Shown: positions 8,983-16,871 of the stretch, one piece after another
How positions within the stretch are numbered: position 1 is the stretch's first letter
How the letters are laid out: each line of letters begins with the position of its first letter
From: Acidobacteriaceae bacterium
GTDB taxonomy: Bacteria; Acidobacteriota; Terriglobia; Terriglobales; Acidobacteriaceae
Direction of reading: 5' to 3'
Length of the DNA stretch: 44,747 bases
NCBI GenBank assembly: GCA_003138515.1
Contig: PLGG01000076.1
Location: forward strand, 1-44,747
Notes under the pieces: generated by a model
The model's database searches: none
What the model was told of the DNA's origin: nothing
The model's input: only the letters and a program-made list of their open reading frames with translations
Program-made: the position numbers and the translations under genes

Positions 8983-9981
8983 ATGCCAAGTCTTTTGGAA
9001 CAGTTGCGCAAGTTCACCGTTGTCGTCGCCGACACCGGCGACATGGAGGCCATGGAAAAATTCCATCCCCAGGACGCGACCACCAACCCCTCCCTGATCA
9101 CCGCTGCCGCGCAATTGCCGCAATATCAGCCCATCGTGGACAGCGTTCTTAAGGACGCGCGCAACGAGCTGGGCGAAGGCGCCACCGATCAGGCCGTCGC
9201 CAACCTCGCCTTCCAGCGCCTGGCCATTGCCTTCGGCAAGAAAATTCTCGCTATCGTCCCGGGCCGCGTCTCCACTGAGGTGGACGCGCGACTCTCCTAC
9301 GATACTGAAGCCTCCATCAAGCAGGCGCGCAGCATCATCGCGCAATACGACGCGGCGGGCATCGGCCGAAATCGTGTGCTCGTCAAAATCGCCTCCACTT
9401 GGGAGGGCTTCCACGCCGCCGAAGTCCTCGAGAAGGAAAACATCCACTGCAATATGACGCTCCTCTTCGGCATGCATCAGGCCATCGCTGCCGCCGAAGC
9501 CGGCGTCACGCTCATTTCGCCTTTCGTCGGCCGCATCCTCGACTGGTACAAAAAGGACACCGGCAAGGACTACCAGGGCGCCGACGATCCCGGCGTGCAG
9601 TCCGTCACGCGCATCTACAACTACTTCAAGAAATTCGGCTACAAAACCGTCGTCATGGGCGCCAGCTTCCGCAACCTCGGTGAAATCACCGAGCTCGCCG
9701 GCTGCGACCTGCTCACCATCTCGCCGCAGTTTCTCGCCGAGCTTGAGTCCACCCAGGGCGACTTGCCGCGCAAGCTCGATCCGGAAAACGCCAAGGGCCT
9801 GACAATCGACAGAATCGTCGTCGACAAGGCCGCCTTCGAGCGAATGCACGCCGCCGATCGCATGGCCAACGACAAACTCAAGGAAGGCATCGAGGGCTTC
9901 TCCGCAGCCCTGGTCAAGCTCGAAACGCTGCTTGCCAAGCGCCTCGCCGAGCTGGAATCCCGCACCCCGGCCACCGTCTAA
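8983..9981 (+). CDS. tal: Transaldolase
   Basis: Transaldolase moves a dihydroxyacetone unit from sedoheptulose-7-phosphate to glyceraldehyde-3-phosphate in the non-oxidative pentose phosphate pathway. The 332-residue product is of the long TalA/TalB class: [20 protein letters not shown], the signature DATTNPSLI (about 27-35), the Schiff-base lysine in [12 protein letters not shown], and [11 protein letters not shown] and GASFRN towards the C-terminus. The ATG at 8983 sits behind GGAGGAATC; the frame is open upstream to 8887 but without a comparable ribosome binding site. A TACACT hexamer at 8929-8934 could be a -10 box, although no good -35 is visible. Confidence 0.96.
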   Translation: MPSLLEQLRKFTVVVADTGDMEAMEKFHPQDATTNPSLITAAAQLPQYQPIVDSVLKDARNELGEGATDQAVANLAFQRLAIAFGKKILAIVPGRVSTEVDARLSYDTEASIKQARSIIAQYDAAGIGRNRVLVKIASTWEGFHAAEVLEKENIHCNMTLLFGMHQAIAAAEAGVTLISPFVGRILDWYKKDTGKDYQGADDPGVQSVTRIYNYFKKFGYKTVVMGASFRNLGEITELAGCDLLTISPQFLAELESTQGDLPRKLDPENAKGLTIDRIVVDKAAFERMHAADRMANDKLKEGIEGFSAALVKLETLLAKRLAELESRTPATV

Positions 9982-10013
9982 GCGCAGTCTCAATTCGTTC
10001 CCGCATCAGCACG

Positions 10014-10033
10014 GGCAGCCCATCGCGGCTGCC
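10014..10033 (+). terminator. Hairpin behind transaldolase
   Basis: A perfect 7-base-pair stem (GGCAGCC/GGCTGCC, 6-base loop) lies 32 bases behind the stop codon. There is no T-run, so it could be a weak terminator or an mRNA-stabilising hairpin. Confidence 0.3.
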
Positions 10034-10280
10034 ATCAGATTCCTGCGCAGTTCGCAATCGGCCCTCGCCACTGCCAACAAAGTTGGTTCCCCCTCTTGCC
10101 AAACGCAACTCTTCCGATAAGCTGAGTGTTACAATGATGTAAATTGGGCCGACGCTGGCACTTTCCCCGCGCAGCACGAAGTGGAACAGCAGCGGCTACA
10201 AAGAGCGAAACCGGCTGCCCGCGCACAGCCGCTTCGGCTTACGGAGTCGATTGTTTTTGGGCTCCGCTTGGGAGGTGTGT

Positions 10281-10835
10281 ATGCAGGCCCAGCCTCATCC
10301 GCTCGAACCCTTCTTCCAGCAGGTCGTTCGCAACAGTTATGAAGGCAAACTCGGCCTGCACGACCCCGATCTCACCGCCTACGTTGCGCGCATCCTCTGC
10401 GAGTTCTCCCAGGCTGACAAGCTCTACAGCATTCGCGATGCGGCAGGCCGCCCCATCGAGGAGATCGAAGAGATGGAGCGCGCCGCTGACCCCGTACTCG
10501 GCACCGCTGCGTCCTTCGATGCCGAGCGCGCACTGCGCAAGTATATCGGCGACTATTCGCTCTTCGTCGCCGGCATGTATCCTGAGGCCATCGGCTCCAG
10601 CCGCCGTCACCGCGGCCGCAATCCCAGCCGCCATCCCAGTATTGAGGAGCTCATTCGCGCAGGTAAAGAGAGCTACTTCATCGTCAGCCAGTTCAATCTC
10701 TTCGAGTACGAACAGGAAGCCCCGCTCTTCGCGCGCCTTTCCTCGAGCTTCGAGCGCCTGCTCCTTGGCCTCACGCTGGTGCGCGAGGACCTCGGCCCCC
10801 GCAAGCCGCGCCAGCTTCCGCCCCGCGTCAACTGA
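10281..10835 (+). CDS. Protein of unknown function, 184 residues
   Basis: I do not recognise this family. The 184-residue product (MQAQPHPLEPFFQQVVRNSY) is soluble and mostly helical by eye, with no signal peptide and no membrane segment. It has an acidic middle (EEIEEMERAADP), a basic patch (SSRRHRGRNPSRHPS) and an aromatic FIVSQFNLFEYEQE segment. The ATG at 10281 follows GGGAGGTGTGT, a strong ribosome binding site. It stands between the transaldolase gene and the dienelactone hydrolase gene, both on the same strand, with gaps of about 300 and 98 bases; a shared function is not evident. Confidence 0.75.
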   Translation: MQAQPHPLEPFFQQVVRNSYEGKLGLHDPDLTAYVARILCEFSQADKLYSIRDAAGRPIEEIEEMERAADPVLGTAASFDAERALRKYIGDYSLFVAGMYPEAIGSSRRHRGRNPSRHPSIEELIRAGKESYFIVSQFNLFEYEQEAPLFARLSSSFERLLLGLTLVREDLGPRKPRQLPPRVN

Positions 10836-10933
10836 GAAATCTCCCTCACCGCAGCTCGGCGCAGTCTTCCGCCCTCGCTTGATCCCTGTCCTTGTCGCGT
10901 GGATACTGGAATCGCACTTGAGGAATTCTATCC

Positions 10934-11605
10934 ATGAGTGAATCTGTAACTCTGCGCGCCGCCGACGGCCACACCTTCAGCGCCTATGTCGCCCGTCCCG
11001 CAGCCGAGCCAGTCGCCGCGCTGATCGTTGTACAGGAAATCTTCGGCGTCAATGCCCACATCCGCTCCGTGGCCGATGGCTGGGCGCGCGACGGCTTCCT
11101 CGCCGTGGCTCCCGCGCTCTTCGATCGCATCCAGCCCGGCATCGAACTCGGCTATGAGGGTGCCGACATGCAAACCGCGATGAGCCTCTTCCCGAAATTC
11201 GATGTCGACAAAGCCATCCTCGACGTTGCCGCGGCTGTCGACTTTGCCGCCGGCGCTACGGGCAAGAAAGTCGGCGTCATCGGCTATTGCCTCGGCGGCA
11301 CAATCGCCTGGCTCTCCGCCACGCGCAGTCAACCGTCCGCAGCCGTCGGCTACTACGGGGGCCGCATCGGCAATTACGCCGGGGAAAAACCCACCTGCCC
11401 GGTCATGCTTCACTTCGGGCGCCAGGACTCGCACATCCCCGCCGCCGAAGTCGAGAAGGTCCACTCCGCGCACCCTGAAGTCGAAGTTTTCTGGTACGAC
11501 GCCGGCCACGCCTTCAACTGCGAGCCCCGGCCCAGTTACAACGCCGCCGCCGCCAAAGAAGCCCGTCTGCGCTCCCTCGAGTTCTTCAAAAAACACCTGG
11601 CTTGA
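10934..11605 (+). CDS. Dienelactone hydrolase family protein
   Basis: An alpha/beta hydrolase of the dienelactone hydrolase type, which opens lactone rings in aromatic degradation and is also found in general detoxification. The 223-residue length fits the family. The catalytic triad is visible: nucleophilic cysteine in GYCLGG (about residue 119), aspartate in HFGRQDSHIP, and histidine in DAGHAFN. The early EIFGVNAHIRSVADGWARDG segment is also characteristic. The ATG at 10934 follows GAGGAATTCTATCC. The nearby FAH-family and VOC genes would fit aromatic catabolism, but they are not in one operon, so the substrate is open. Confidence 0.9.
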   Translation: MSESVTLRAADGHTFSAYVARPAAEPVAALIVVQEIFGVNAHIRSVADGWARDGFLAVAPALFDRIQPGIELGYEGADMQTAMSLFPKFDVDKAILDVAAAVDFAAGATGKKVGVIGYCLGGTIAWLSATRSQPSAAVGYYGGRIGNYAGEKPTCPVMLHFGRQDSHIPAAEVEKVHSAHPEVEVFWYDAGHAFNCEPRPSYNAAAAKEARLRSLEFFKKHLA

Positions 11606-11689
11606 GCAGCCGAACCTGGCCAAAACTCCGGCTCTCTCTTCTCCGTTTTCTTGCGAAGCGTAGTCAGCGTTAGCGGGCAAAAGATGGTA

Positions 11690-11711
11690 GCCCCAGGCGC
11701 GAGCCTGGGGC
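11690..11711. repeat. Palindrome with GCGA tetraloop
   Basis: A perfect 9-base-pair inverted repeat (GCCCCAGGC/GCCTGGGGC) closes on a four-base GCGA loop. It lies between the convergent dienelactone hydrolase and VOC genes. It could be a REP-type element or a bidirectional terminator hairpin; no T-run follows on either strand. Confidence 0.6.
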
Positions 11712-11773
11712 CAATCGATGCAATGAAAATCACAAGCCCGCATCAGCCGACAAAAGATCCCATCGATCCTCTC

Positions 11774-11808
11774 TTCCCTGTTCCCTGTTCCCTGTTCCCT
11801 GTTCCCTG
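11774..11808. repeat. Five perfect TTCCCTG tandem units
   Basis: Five identical 7-base units in a row are followed by TTTTTTC, ending 5 bases before the stop codon of the VOC gene. In the VOC transcript this reads as five GGG tracts separated by AACA loops, a pattern able to form a G-quadruplex. Confidence 0.9.
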
Positions 11809-11813
11809 TTTTT

Positions 11814-12179
11814 TCACTCCGACCAGACCGCCAGCAGATTGCCCACTCCGTCAGAAAAGTGGAACCTCCGCCCGCCGGGAAATTCGAATGTGGGCACAAC
11901 GATCGCGCCGCCTGCCGCAACAATCGCGCTCTCCGTCGCCTTCAAATCCGAGGAGTAAAGCACGACCAGAGGCGCCGCATCGCCGCGAGTCTCCTCCAGC
12001 TTGGCCGTGCGAAACCCGCCGTGGACGCCTGCGGTCGCGGCTTCAAAGCCGATGTAGTCAGGCCCCCAATCCTGGAAGCTCCAGCCAAAAACGGCCGCAT
12101 AAAACTGCTTCGCTCGCGCCACGTCCGTCGCCGCGAACTCAATGTAGTTGATTCTGTGGTGATTTTCTGCTTGGCTCAT
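11814..12179 (-). CDS. VOC (glyoxalase/bleomycin resistance) family protein
   Basis: A 121-residue single-module member of the vicinal oxygen chelate superfamily, which includes glyoxalase-like enzymes and ligand-binding proteins. The two beta-alpha-beta halves are seen: INYIEFAATDVARAKQFYAAVFGW with DWGPDYIGFEA, and then APLVVLYSSDLKATESAIVAAGG to FPGGRRFHFSDGVGNLLAVWSE. These match the short VOC proteins often annotated as glyoxalase-like with unknown substrate. The ATG at 12179 is preceded by GAGGAGATAAGTC. The gene is convergent with the dienelactone hydrolase gene, and its stop codon abuts the heptamer repeat at 11774-11808. Confidence 0.85.
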   Translation of the reverse strand: MSQAENHHRINYIEFAATDVARAKQFYAAVFGWSFQDWGPDYIGFEAATAGVHGGFRTAKLEETRGDAAPLVVLYSSDLKATESAIVAAGGAIVVPTFEFPGGRRFHFSDGVGNLLAVWSE

Positions 12180-12313
12180 GACTTATCTCCTCTGCGTCGA
12201 ATTGCGTGGGGGACAAGGAAAGGCGCCGCGCATGGAAAGCGCAGGCACACCTTCCCGGTGTGCTCCTGAACGCCTCCATCCGCATTCTCTCAAGAGCTGG
12301 AGAAGGCAGGTAG

Positions 12314-12342
12314 AGCCTGCTGGTTGGCTTTCGTCGCAGGCT
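12314..12342. other. Inverted repeat upstream of the VOC gene
   Basis: Arms AGCCTGC and GCAGGCT are separated by 15 bases in the gap between the TonB receptor stop and the VOC start. The function is unknown; it could be the terminator region of the receptor transcript or a structured leader of the VOC gene. Confidence 0.3.
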
Positions 12343-12413
12343 GCCGAGGTACAAAAATAATCTAGCAGAAGGTCGACCCCTTCGGTCAAGACAATTCCTT
12401 CTGTTGATTGCCG

Positions 12414-14309
12414 CTATCGTCCCACTTGCACCGCAATCCCGCCCATAATCGTCCGCGGAGGCATTTTCACGCCGATGATCTCCTGGTAACCGGTGTTACT
12501 CACATTCATGAGCCACAGATACGGCCGCACCTTCCATGCATCGCGCGTCAGCGTCGCGTTCCACACCGGGTACACCGTCTGCTGATACCTCTGCGCAAGC
12601 TGCACTGCATTCGTCAGAACAATGTCGTGTCCCAGCGCCCAGGTCCACGAGGCGTGAATATTCTCGACCGGATAATTGAACACATACTCCGACTCGAGTC
12701 CGTGCAGCGCAGTCTGCGCCCCGTGCAAAGCCGTCCACTCCACCCGCACCGACTGCGATTGGTTCGGAATCCACGTGAAGCTCGCCTCGACCCCGGCAAA
12801 ATACAGCCCATTCAGGTTATCAGCGCACCAGATGTTGGCAACCTGCGCGCCATCGACCGTGCACGAAGGCGGCAGGTTCCGATTGGGAACGGTGGCCGAT
12901 CTTACATAGTCGATAGTGTCGTGCTGCTGCGAATAGAATCCCGTCGCTGAAAGGGTGACTTTCGCCGACGGCGTCCAATCCGCGCCTCCATCCCCGGTCC
13001 ACGCCGACTCCGCTCTTAAATTCGCATTTCCCAGCGTCGACGGATCGGAGTAGTAAAGATCGGTGTACGTCGGAATCCTGAATCCATACCCTCCGGTCGC
13101 GCGCAGCTTCAGGCTCCGTGCCACTCGCAGGCTCCCCGCCACTTCCGGAGAAAATACCGCCTGCGCTCCGCCTGAAAAAATCTCCTCCCGCGCCCCCGCC
13201 GACAAACTCCACCGCTTTTTCGCCGGCCGCAGGTCCATATCTACGTAGCCCGCGCCGCGATTCCGCGCATGGAGGCCAAGATTATTGCTATGAATGCTAT
13301 CCCCGTCCGCTTCCAGTCCCATCGACAGCACCGTTCCCGCCGGCAATTTCTCCGTGCGCCGCAACGATCCCTGCCACGAGCCGTCCATATGGTTGTTCTC
13401 GTAAATCGCCGGATCGTCGCGGAACAGGACGAATTCATCCGTGTGCCGTCGGTAGGCGAACGCCGCCTCGGTCTGGCTTCCCAGTTCCTGTCGCGCCGAG
13501 CCGAACCATCCCTTCGTCCGCTCCCACGAAGGATAGTTGCCGTAGAACTGGTTCGCCCCAAACGATCGGTCGCTCCCGGCGAACATCAAGTCCGTCATGC
13601 CCAGTCGCGTTCCCAGCCAACTTTCCCCGGAAGAATCTTCATTGCGGTAGTCTCGGTCCGTCATGAATCCCGTGGAAAAATTGCGCTCCGCGGTCACGCG
13701 TCCGCTCCATCGGCCGCGCGTCGCCCCTGCTAGCAGTGTCTCCTCGTTCGACTCGAAGCTGCCTTCGCCGCCGCGCAGAAAAATCGAATCGTGATCCGGC
13801 GCTGCCGTCAGAAAATCCACCACCCCGCTCAGCGCATCCACGCCGTGCAAGGTTGACCCCGCGCCTTCCAGTACCTCGATCGAGTCCATCGCCGCCAGCG
13901 GAACCGGCAAATCGAGATTGTGGTGCGAAGTCTGCGCATCGTTGATGCGAAACCCATTCAGCAGCACAAGCGTCTGCTCAAAGCTGCCGCCGCGAAGCAC
14001 CAGATCTGCCTGCCCGCCGCCCGCGCCGCGCTCCTCAAGGAATACCGACGAGTCTTCGCGCAAAGAATCCTGCGGCGACTCTGCCGCCAGCGATTCTCCC
14101 TTCACCGGCAGAACCTCCACCGAACGCTGCGACTCAGCCAGTGGCACCGGCGTCGCCGTCCCCAGCACAACCATGGTCTCGGTCTTCCCCTTCACCGGCG
14201 CTGATGGCGGAGGCATCGCATTCTGCGCGAAAACAGCCGCACGCAGACCAACCGCCAACAGCGGGAGCCACAAGACTCGGCGGAGATGGACTAATTGCTT
14301 TCGGCGCAT
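12414..14309 (-). CDS. TonB-dependent outer-membrane receptor
   Basis: A 631-residue outer-membrane transporter that imports a scarce substrate (siderophore, cobalamin, or sugar) using TonB energy. A signal peptide (about residues 1-29, ending VFAQ) is followed by a TonB-box-like TETMVVLGTA, a plug domain (about 55-165: EERGAGGGQADLVLRGGSF, VLLNGFRINDAQTSHHN, IEVLEGAGSTLHGVDALSGV) and a 22-strand barrel to the C-terminal aromatic-poor end IAVQVGR. The size and plug resemble BtuB-like receptors, but the substrate cannot be assigned. The ATG at 14309 has only a weak GAG upstream. The gene is divergent from a MarR-type regulator (128-base gap), which may control it. Confidence 0.9.
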   Translation of the reverse strand: MRRKQLVHLRRVLWLPLLAVGLRAAVFAQNAMPPPSAPVKGKTETMVVLGTATPVPLAESQRSVEVLPVKGESLAAESPQDSLREDSSVFLEERGAGGGQADLVLRGGSFEQTLVLLNGFRINDAQTSHHNLDLPVPLAAMDSIEVLEGAGSTLHGVDALSGVVDFLTAAPDHDSIFLRGGEGSFESNEETLLAGATRGRWSGRVTAERNFSTGFMTDRDYRNEDSSGESWLGTRLGMTDLMFAGSDRSFGANQFYGNYPSWERTKGWFGSARQELGSQTEAAFAYRRHTDEFVLFRDDPAIYENNHMDGSWQGSLRRTEKLPAGTVLSMGLEADGDSIHSNNLGLHARNRGAGYVDMDLRPAKKRWSLSAGAREEIFSGGAQAVFSPEVAGSLRVARSLKLRATGGYGFRIPTYTDLYYSDPSTLGNANLRAESAWTGDGGADWTPSAKVTLSATGFYSQQHDTIDYVRSATVPNRNLPPSCTVDGAQVANIWCADNLNGLYFAGVEASFTWIPNQSQSVRVEWTALHGAQTALHGLESEYVFNYPVENIHASWTWALGHDIVLTNAVQLAQRYQQTVYPVWNATLTRDAWKVRPYLWLMNVSNTGYQEIIGVKMPPRTIMGGIAVQVGR

Positions 14310-14386
14310 TGAATCGCTCGGTTAGAGAATCGCCGCCGAGGAGCATGCTGCGCAACAACGATTTTGTATCACCGTGAATAGTTGAG

Positions 14387-14410
14387 GTGCTAAACTAACT
14401 TCGCTAACAC
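14387..14410. promoter_or_regulatory. Imperfect dyad in the receptor/MarR divergent gap
   Basis: GTGCTA and TAACAC form an imperfect dyad (5 of 6 positions) with a 12-base spacer in the gap between the divergent start codons. MarR-family proteins usually bind such dyads near their own promoter; that this is the operator is an inference. Confidence 0.3.
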
Positions 14411-14437
14411 CGCAAGCTCCGTGAACGCCGCTCTCTT

Positions 14438-14881
14438 ATGCGCATCGACGCTTTTCTCCGCGAAAGTCCTATGTTCGCCGTCAACCGTGCTGCGCGCCGC
14501 TTTGAGGCGCTCGCCTCGCGCGTCCTCGCGGCCGATAGCCTCGGCTTCCTTGAAGCCCTCGTCCTCGCCGCTCTCTTCTTTGAGGCGCCGCGCCAGGTCA
14601 AGCCCTCGCAACTGGCCGAAACCTTCGCCACCACGCGCGGCAACCTCAGCCACTGCATCTCGTCGCTTGAAGCCAAGGGCCTCCTGCAGCGCAAAATCGA
14701 TCCTCAGGACGCGCGCGCCTATCTCCTTACGCTCAAGCCGCACGGCAAGCGCTGCGCCCTGCGCGTCATCGCCGCCCTCGATCGCATGCAAAAGGAATTC
14801 GAAAGCGAAATCGGCAAATCCAACCTCGCCGAAATGCTCAAATCTATCCGTAAGCTTGAGGCCCGCGCGGCAATTCGGTAG
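14438..14881 (+). CDS. MarR-family transcriptional regulator
   Basis: A 147-residue winged-helix DNA-binding protein. The fold is visible as: N-terminal helices, LGFLEALVLAALFFEAPRQVKPSQLAETFATTRGNLSHCISSLEAKGLLQRKIDPQDARAY, in which SQLAETFATTRGNLSHCISS is the helix-turn-helix and KIDPQDARAYLLTL the wing. A C-terminal dimerisation helix follows. MarR proteins commonly regulate adjacent divergent genes and respond to small phenolic ligands. It is divergent from a TonB-dependent receptor gene and next to a tannase/feruloyl-esterase family gene, which would be compatible with a phenolic ligand; this is an inference. The ATG at 14438 has a weak ribosome binding site. Confidence 0.85.
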   Translation: MRIDAFLRESPMFAVNRAARRFEALASRVLAADSLGFLEALVLAALFFEAPRQVKPSQLAETFATTRGNLSHCISSLEAKGLLQRKIDPQDARAYLLTLKPHGKRCALRVIAALDRMQKEFESEIGKSNLAEMLKSIRKLEARAAIR

Positions 14882-15076
14882 AAAATCCCGCCGCGCGCTT
14901 AATTTCCCGACCCGCTGGAACAGCCTTCGTCACTGGACGGGCGGCTTCACCGTCGAGCCTGCCACATTCGTAACGCCGGTAATCAACCTTTCCACTCAGG
15001 GATTTCCCTCGGCCCTCCGCGCGTCATTCATGGCGCATCCATTCCCGTCTTCGACAACGCCTGAACCCAGCCGGCC

Positions 15077-16630
15077 TCACTCACAGCTGAAGTTCTGCGC
15101 AGCATTCGTGTCTCCATGCCCCGAGTACTGGGCGTGTCTGGGATACGCGCATATCGGTCGGCTTCGGCCGGGAAAAGCCTTTCCTGTGGCAATAACCGAT
15201 CCCGGCGCAATCCCTTTCTCGACCCAGTTCATCACCGCGCCCAGCATGTCGAATTGGTCCAGTGCTGGCCCTCCTCCGCAGTGCCGCATCCCCGGCACAA
15301 GGAACATCTCGCTCCACTCGGCCACCTTCTCTGGGCCGCCGTTTGTTGCTGCAAGGGATTGATAGTACCCCAGCGTGTCCAATGCCGAGAACCAGGGATC
15401 GCTGTCTCCATGGAAGAAGATGATCTTGCCGCCACTCGCTGAGAAGGTCGACAAATTGGTGGATGCGGGCTCAACCAGAGGATCGGAGGCATGCAGAGCT
15501 TCTTTGTCGACATCGATCTCCGTCGCCGTTGGATACGGGCCAAACAGGCCGTGGGTGCCCAGAGCAAGCAAACCCGGAACAGCTCCCGTCTCCGCGATAT
15601 CTGCGTCATAGAGAAATCCGGGATACACCTGTGTGCCGTACGAGTTTTTGGGCCCGGCAAAAGCCTTCTTGATGGCTGCAATCTTTTCCGGCGCAAGGCA
15701 GCCTTCGCTCTTGCCGTCCTTGCAAGCCACCACCGCGGGATCGAAATCGCATCCCATCGGATCGGAGATCATCCCATCTGCCACTCCATCCCTTGCGTCG
15801 CAGCGATTCATCAACGCATTCATAAAGACCTTGCGTTCGCCGTCGCTGAGAAACTTGTCAAGCTCCGGCTTTCCTGAAGCGTCTCTGGGCGCCGCCTGGT
15901 TGTAGGCCACCGGGATCCATTGGCTGATGGCCAGATTCGAAAATCCGGTGCGCATCGCTGGATCGCCGGAGACGATGCCATTGAAGACCGTGGGATAGCG
16001 CTGCGACAAAATCATTCCCTCGCGTCCACCCGTCGAACAGCCCACGAAGTAGGAATACGCCGCACCCTTGGAGTAGTATTGCGCGATGATCTTCTTAGCT
16101 ATCCCTGCCACTTCAGCGTTGGCCCGATACGCAAAATCGAGATACGCCTGCTGATCGCGCATGAACGAGAAATCAAAGCCACCATTCCTCGCCTTGTGCC
16201 CCGTATCCGAACTGGCCACGGCGAACCCCCGCGCCAGAGCCGGCTTATCTCCCGTGAACGACGCTCCCGCCGGGTAGGCCACGACGCCATTACCGCCCCC
16301 GCCCCCTTGCATCATCAAGTCGCCGTTCCATGCTCCCACGCCAGGTAACGCTACTTCGAAACCGATTCCGAACTCTTCGCCGTCTGCGCCCTTGCGCCGG
16401 TTGATGACGCCGTCCACAAGGCAATGTGCGGGCAAAGGGCCGACGGTGGAAGCGCCGGGGTATGCGGGCGGGAGAATCGTGCCGGCAGGAATCATCGCCG
16501 CCTTCGTGATCTCGACGCCGTCAATCTTGATATCGGCAATTCCCGCGCAAGAAACTGCGGGCTCGGATTGAGCCATTGCAATCGCGCAACCGCCCGCCAT
16601 CAGTGGGATTAAAACCATCGAACGCATCAT
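15077..16630 (-). CDS. Tannase/feruloyl esterase family protein
   Basis: A secreted serine esterase of the tannase/feruloyl esterase family, which releases gallic or hydroxycinnamic acids from plant polyphenols and cell-wall esters. The 517 residues start with a signal peptide (MMRSMVLIPLMAGGCAIAMAQ). The nucleophile motif GCSTGGR (about residues 197-203), the aspartate in FHGDSDPWFS and the histidine in GMRHCGGG are present, and the cysteines next to serine and histidine match the family's linking disulfide. The region with repeated aspartates and cysteines (about 270-310, CDARDGVADGMISDP) matches the calcium-binding lid. ATG at 16630 or 16627; AGAAGGGAT precedes both. It is convergent with the MarR gene. 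Confidence 0.92.
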   Translation of the reverse strand: MMRSMVLIPLMAGGCAIAMAQSEPAVSCAGIADIKIDGVEITKAAMIPAGTILPPAYPGASTVGPLPAHCLVDGVINRRKGADGEEFGIGFEVALPGVGAWNGDLMMQGGGGGNGVVAYPAGASFTGDKPALARGFAVASSDTGHKARNGGFDFSFMRDQQAYLDFAYRANAEVAGIAKKIIAQYYSKGAAYSYFVGCSTGGREGMILSQRYPTVFNGIVSGDPAMRTGFSNLAISQWIPVAYNQAAPRDASGKPELDKFLSDGERKVFMNALMNRCDARDGVADGMISDPMGCDFDPAVVACKDGKSEGCLAPEKIAAIKKAFAGPKNSYGTQVYPGFLYDADIAETGAVPGLLALGTHGLFGPYPTATEIDVDKEALHASDPLVEPASTNLSTFSASGGKIIFFHGDSDPWFSALDTLGYYQSLAATNGGPEKVAEWSEMFLVPGMRHCGGGPALDQFDMLGAVMNWVEKGIAPGSVIATGKAFPGRSRPICAYPRHAQYSGHGDTNAAQNFSCE

Positions 16631-16802
16631 GCGTGGATCCCTTCTTCAATCCAAGATCATTGTCTAGAACAGCGATTTGGTTTCGAATTCATCGCATTAA
16701 CTTGTATCACATGTCTGCCGATATACGCCGGCGTAGCGCTCGCGAACTCGCTTGCTGCCAACTTGATTGGCCCTTCCGTCGTCACCCTGCATCCATCGGG
16801 AT

Positions 16803-16836
16803 TAAAACAAAAAGGCCAGGAGATTGTCTCCTGGCC
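16803..16836 (-). terminator. Rho-independent terminator of nrdJ
   Basis: A perfect 10-base-pair stem (GGCCAGGAGA/TCTCCTGGCC, 3-base loop) lies 35 bases behind the nrdJ stop and is followed in the leftward transcript by TTTTTGTTTTAA. This is a textbook terminator. Confidence 0.9.
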
Positions 16837-16871
16837 CTAATTGTCCCCGATTCGCAGCGATCTCGGTTTGA

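Noticed and set aside
8914..9993. 359-codon open frame on the minus strand
   Set aside because: Shadow of transaldolase caused by high GC at third positions.
14310..14437. Cobalamin riboswitch in front of the TonB-dependent receptor
   Set aside because: The gap to the divergent MarR gene is only 128 bases and lacks the conserved boxes.
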